A stretch of DNA of 24,300 nucleotides from a virus. This document shows positions 21,451 to 24,300 of the stretch, one piece after another. Made by a program: the position numbers and the translations under genes. Numbering within the stretch: position 1 is the first letter of the stretch; each line of letters starts with the position of its first letter. The DNA lies in IMG/VR virus record IMGVR_UViG_3300027822_000036, positions 1-24,300 of that record. One strand, 5' to 3'. The notes below the pieces were generated by a model, which was not told where the DNA came from, ran no database searches, and saw nothing but the letters and a program-made list of their open reading frames with translations.

Positions 21451-24270
21451 ATGGCTCTACTCGACCTGAAAGAGATTTTTGAGAGCGCAGCAAATTTCCG
21501 TCTTTTGCGATCTTTGTCGAATGACGGAGATCGCATTGAGCGTGCGCCTGTGCCTAGTGTACCTATAAAGGTATGGTTGTATGTGCCTGTCTCAGTGTGG
21601 GTTCCCATTTTTCTGGCGATGCTCTCATCCGGGACGAGCATGCGCTGGTCAGTGACCTGGGCGTCGACAATTGCCTTTTTTGTTTACGGGCTGTTTCTTC
21701 TGCAAACGCTTTTGGCCGCCGGGCTAAACTCTCTTTTTGCCATGCTGTGGGTTTGTGGATTTTACGCACTGGTTTTTTTCATGATTGCATGGACATTGCA
21801 CAGAACTCTTTTTCTTGTATTTTTCTGGGGCATTGTCGGTACCGCTCTGGTTGTTCTTGCACTAGTCGTGTCTTATTCAGTGACGATACTAGCACGACTG
21901 CGGCGTGGCACGATCCTATCTACTCAGGATGTACTACCGTTTTGGTCATCCAAACCCAAAAAGTCGCAGACCGTAACTCTACAGCTTCTCCCGGAAAGCG
22001 ATTTTGACACTCTCCCCCTGGAAGCAGCAAGTAAAATCTTGGGTCTTGCCGTGGTGCGTGCTGGCGAAACGGACACTGTCGTCCGAGCGGTGACTCAAGT
22101 TAGAGGTGATGCTCTGTCTATCTACGTTCAGGTTCCTGAAAACATGGAAGAGGTTTTTGCCGCACAAATGCCAAAAGGCATACAAATTCGGCGAATACCA
22201 GAAAGAGTGCTCGCCGATTGGCCCCACAAAAACGCAAACGTGGGTGTTGCACGGGCAAGTTTTCATCCGCAACGCCGTAGCAATGCTCTCGTCGGAGCAT
22301 TGGAGTCCATCACCATACAGGACCCACACATTCAGATAGAAAAGGCAGCAAAGAATTTTACTGACACCGACGCTGCATATGTCGTTGTGGATGTCGGCCC
22401 GGTTGAACAGGGAGAGGCGGAGAAATATCGAAAAGCCGCTCGTGATGCGGGCGGGCAGCTTACAAATACAGACGCAATAGGAATATGCGATATAAGTATA
22501 GCCGCAGTAGCAGCAACAGAAGCACGAGCGCAGCAAATCGCCACAAACATTAGCGCCGCTCTACGGCTGGGACTGGATTCCGGACAAAATATACTCCAAG
22601 AGCGTATGCACAAAACTGGGACGCACGCTGCTCGGCGATTTGATACCAGCATGCGTGCGGCGAAAATCGATAAGCAGCGTGCGTGGATGATGGCAATCGG
22701 CCCCCTCACTCCTCTCTTTCTCCCTCCTATAAATCAGGTCACACTTACGGAGACTGCAGGCCAGGAGGCGATTGGGGAAAGTCTACTTCCTGCATGGGAC
22801 GGGAAAAATTCTCGATATGCTCTGCCTATTGGAGCAGTGGGCGGGGATATTAAAGCTGCAGATTTGCAGGATTTTGTCGCTTGGTTGCTCGTTGCTCCCT
22901 CTGGTGGAGGAAAAACAAGCGCACTTGTGACCGCTGTTGTTTCCTACCTCGTCGCTCAGCCAGATGCATCTGCAACAATTATCGTTCCTGATGCACAAAC
23001 GGCGAACATGCTCAGTTACTACCTCCAGGATAGAGAAGATCCGGATGCTCGCACGCATATGCAAAAACGCCTCTATGTTATCGACATGGACAATAAAGAA
23101 GATGGTGTACTACAGAAGGCGATGAACCCTCTGTTTGTGCCAAAAGGATCGAATCGTGGCCAGGTGGATAACATTGCGAGTGGTGCATTTAGTGCTATTT
23201 GTTCCGCCGGTGGATGGCAGACCGACAATGCCCCTAAAATCAGGAGAGTACTCAAAGTACTCATCACCTCACTGGTAGTGGCAAACAGCCGCTTGCCGGA
23301 AGACATCCAAACCACGGTATTCCAACTCGCCACTATGGTGCGAGAAGACCCAAAATCAATTGCATTCCAAGAGAAAATTGTCTCTCTTCTGCCGGAAAAC
23401 ATCGCAGGAGATTGGGAAAGGGTGCAGCGAAGTTCTGTTGAAGGGCCGCTTGAGATCGTTGACAGCGCAAAAGTGGACGACACGATGTACACCATGCTGG
23501 GGTCGTCAAAAACCCGATGGTCGCCACAAATGGACGTTGGGCACGGAAAAATCACACTCATTCAGCTTCGTACCGGCAAAGACCAGCATGTCGGTAACAT
23601 ATTTGGCTCATTTCTTGCAGCGTACTTGCGCCAATCAGTGTACAACCGGGCTGACATGGCGGACGCCAGAGAACACCCACCACATCTCATTATTATGGAC
23701 GAGGCACCAGCATTTATTGGGGCATTCCGAGACTCCATAAATCTCCTTTTGACCCAAGGTCGCAAAAGCAATATGCCACTGATTTTTGCAGCGCAGAATT
23801 TCGGGCAGCTTCCTTATGGCATAAAAGACGTTGTACTGGCGAATGCCAGTTTGCTTCAGGTTGCATTTAACACGCAAGATGACGCAGACGAATGCCGAAA
23901 GAAATTGCTTGTGCCCGATTGCCTACCTCTTACTGGTTTGAAATATCAGATGTGTGCAATTGCACGTTCACCACACCAAGAAAATCCGTTGCAACACAAC
24001 CTGCTGCAAGTTCTAGATCCGAAAGAAGAACTTGGAAAACTGGGAAAATTGCCATACCCGCAATTGCAAGATGGCGAGGGTGTGTCGTTTGAAACAGTTG
24101 CACAACACCAGAAAACTCTTGTGCAACGCATCATAAGTTGTGATGTCGATGCAATTGCAGATGACGGATCTCACAATTCAGCTGCCAGCATTGTCCACGA
24201 AGACGTAACGGAGCCAGAATTCACAGATGGTGTTCCGAAATCGACAAAGAAATTTTGGGATCTAGATTGA
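21451..24270 (+). CDS. Membrane-anchored VirD4/VirB4/HerA-like P-loop ATPase
   Basis: The product (939 residues) looks like a type IV secretion or conjugative coupling ATPase. Four hydrophobic segments lie near residues 40-59, 67-90, 92-114 and 119-148. A cytoplasmic alpha/beta region (about 165-450) precedes the motor domain. The motor has Walker A APSGGGKTS (482-490), Walker B HLIIMDEAPAF with Asp750/Glu751, and LLLTQGRKSNMPLIFAAQNFGQLP with the sensor Gln782 typical of the VirD4/FtsK/HerA clan. Such proteins form hexameric pumps that move DNA or protein through a membrane pore. The phage has a separate terminase, so packaging is unlikely to be its job. AGGGGATGA precedes ATG 21451. No relaxase or other transfer gene is visible here. 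Confidence 0.85.
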   Translation: MALLDLKEIFESAANFRLLRSLSNDGDRIERAPVPSVPIKVWLYVPVSVWVPIFLAMLSSGTSMRWSVTWASTIAFFVYGLFLLQTLLAAGLNSLFAMLWVCGFYALVFFMIAWTLHRTLFLVFFWGIVGTALVVLALVVSYSVTILARLRRGTILSTQDVLPFWSSKPKKSQTVTLQLLPESDFDTLPLEAASKILGLAVVRAGETDTVVRAVTQVRGDALSIYVQVPENMEEVFAAQMPKGIQIRRIPERVLADWPHKNANVGVARASFHPQRRSNALVGALESITIQDPHIQIEKAAKNFTDTDAAYVVVDVGPVEQGEAEKYRKAARDAGGQLTNTDAIGICDISIAAVAATEARAQQIATNISAALRLGLDSGQNILQERMHKTGTHAARRFDTSMRAAKIDKQRAWMMAIGPLTPLFLPPINQVTLTETAGQEAIGESLLPAWDGKNSRYALPIGAVGGDIKAADLQDFVAWLLVAPSGGGKTSALVTAVVSYLVAQPDASATIIVPDAQTANMLSYYLQDREDPDARTHMQKRLYVIDMDNKEDGVLQKAMNPLFVPKGSNRGQVDNIASGAFSAICSAGGWQTDNAPKIRRVLKVLITSLVVANSRLPEDIQTTVFQLATMVREDPKSIAFQEKIVSLLPENIAGDWERVQRSSVEGPLEIVDSAKVDDTMYTMLGSSKTRWSPQMDVGHGKITLIQLRTGKDQHVGNIFGSFLAAYLRQSVYNRADMADAREHPPHLIIMDEAPAFIGAFRDSINLLLTQGRKSNMPLIFAAQNFGQLPYGIKDVVLANASLLQVAFNTQDDADECRKKLLVPDCLPLTGLKYQMCAIARSPHQENPLQHNLLQVLDPKEELGKLGKLPYPQLQDGEGVSFETVAQHQKTLVQRIISCDVDAIADDGSHNSAASIVHEDVTEPEFTDGVPKSTKKFWDLD

Positions 24271-24300
24271 GATGTGCAACCTGCAACCGCAATTTGCAAT
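24267..24300 (+). CDS. Start of a further gene (partial, possible CxxC protein)
   Basis: A TTG at 24267 overlaps the ATPase stop (TTGA) with GGGA 6 nt upstream, and the frame reads MRCATCNRNLQ to the window end. The C-x-x-C knuckle would suit a small zinc-binding protein. ATG 24272 in another frame (MCNLQPQFA) is the alternative. Too little is present to decide. Confidence 0.3.
   Translation, partial: MRCATCNRNLQ

Noticed and set aside
21451-24270. The ATPase as a second DNA-packaging terminase
   Set aside because: It has membrane segments and a VirD4/HerA-type motor without an RNase H-like nuclease domain, while a complete terminase is present at 268-1578.

Overview
The window is a continuous stretch of a tailed double-stranded DNA bacteriophage with siphovirus morphology and an HK97-type head. 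Every gene I can support lies on the plus strand. They are tightly packed, with start/stop overlaps of the ATGA or TAATG kind. The tail genes (tail terminator, two tail tube paralogs, the Cys-containing protein between them, and the calcium-loop minor tail protein) resemble those of Streptomyces and other actinobacterial phages. The base composition is far less GC-rich than Streptomyces, and GTG and TTG starts occur. I infer a phage of an actinobacterial or related Gram-positive-type host of moderate GC content, but the host cannot be fixed from the sequence. I see no integrase, repressor, tRNA, CRISPR array, insertion sequence or lysis cassette here.

Layout. (1) 1-5152, packaging and head: the end of an upstream gene, large terminase, a 47-residue membrane protein, portal, ClpP-like prohead protease and major capsid protein. 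(2) 5162-8591, head-associated and connector proteins: several beta-rich structural proteins and a head-tail connector. These are interrupted by a 146-nt non-coding stretch (6079-6224) that can fold into three hairpins. (3) 8615-17888, neck and tail: tail-completion protein, tail terminator, two tail tube paralogs flanking two small genes, a tail assembly chaperone pair with a canonical -1 slippery heptamer, a short hydrophobic tape measure protein, a collar-domain tail fibre and a 1077-residue minor tail protein. (4) 17889-20576, start of the replication side: a dyad overlapping a promoter-like -10, an unknown protein, a hairpin and a family A DNA polymerase with a 3'-5' exonuclease domain. 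(5) 20577-24300: a perfect 42-bp palindrome, two small membrane proteins, a 939-residue membrane-anchored VirD4/VirB4/HerA-like ATPase, and the first codons of a further gene.

Regions 1-3 make and assemble the virion. Terminase feeds DNA through the portal into a capsid matured by the protease, while the chaperones and tape measure build a tail ended by the fibre and minor tail protein. Region 5 is the least expected part. A conjugation-type DNA-pump ATPase with two membrane partners sits beside the phage polymerase, behind a terminator-like palindrome. The phage already has a terminase, so this ATPase is probably not the packaging motor, and its role is open.
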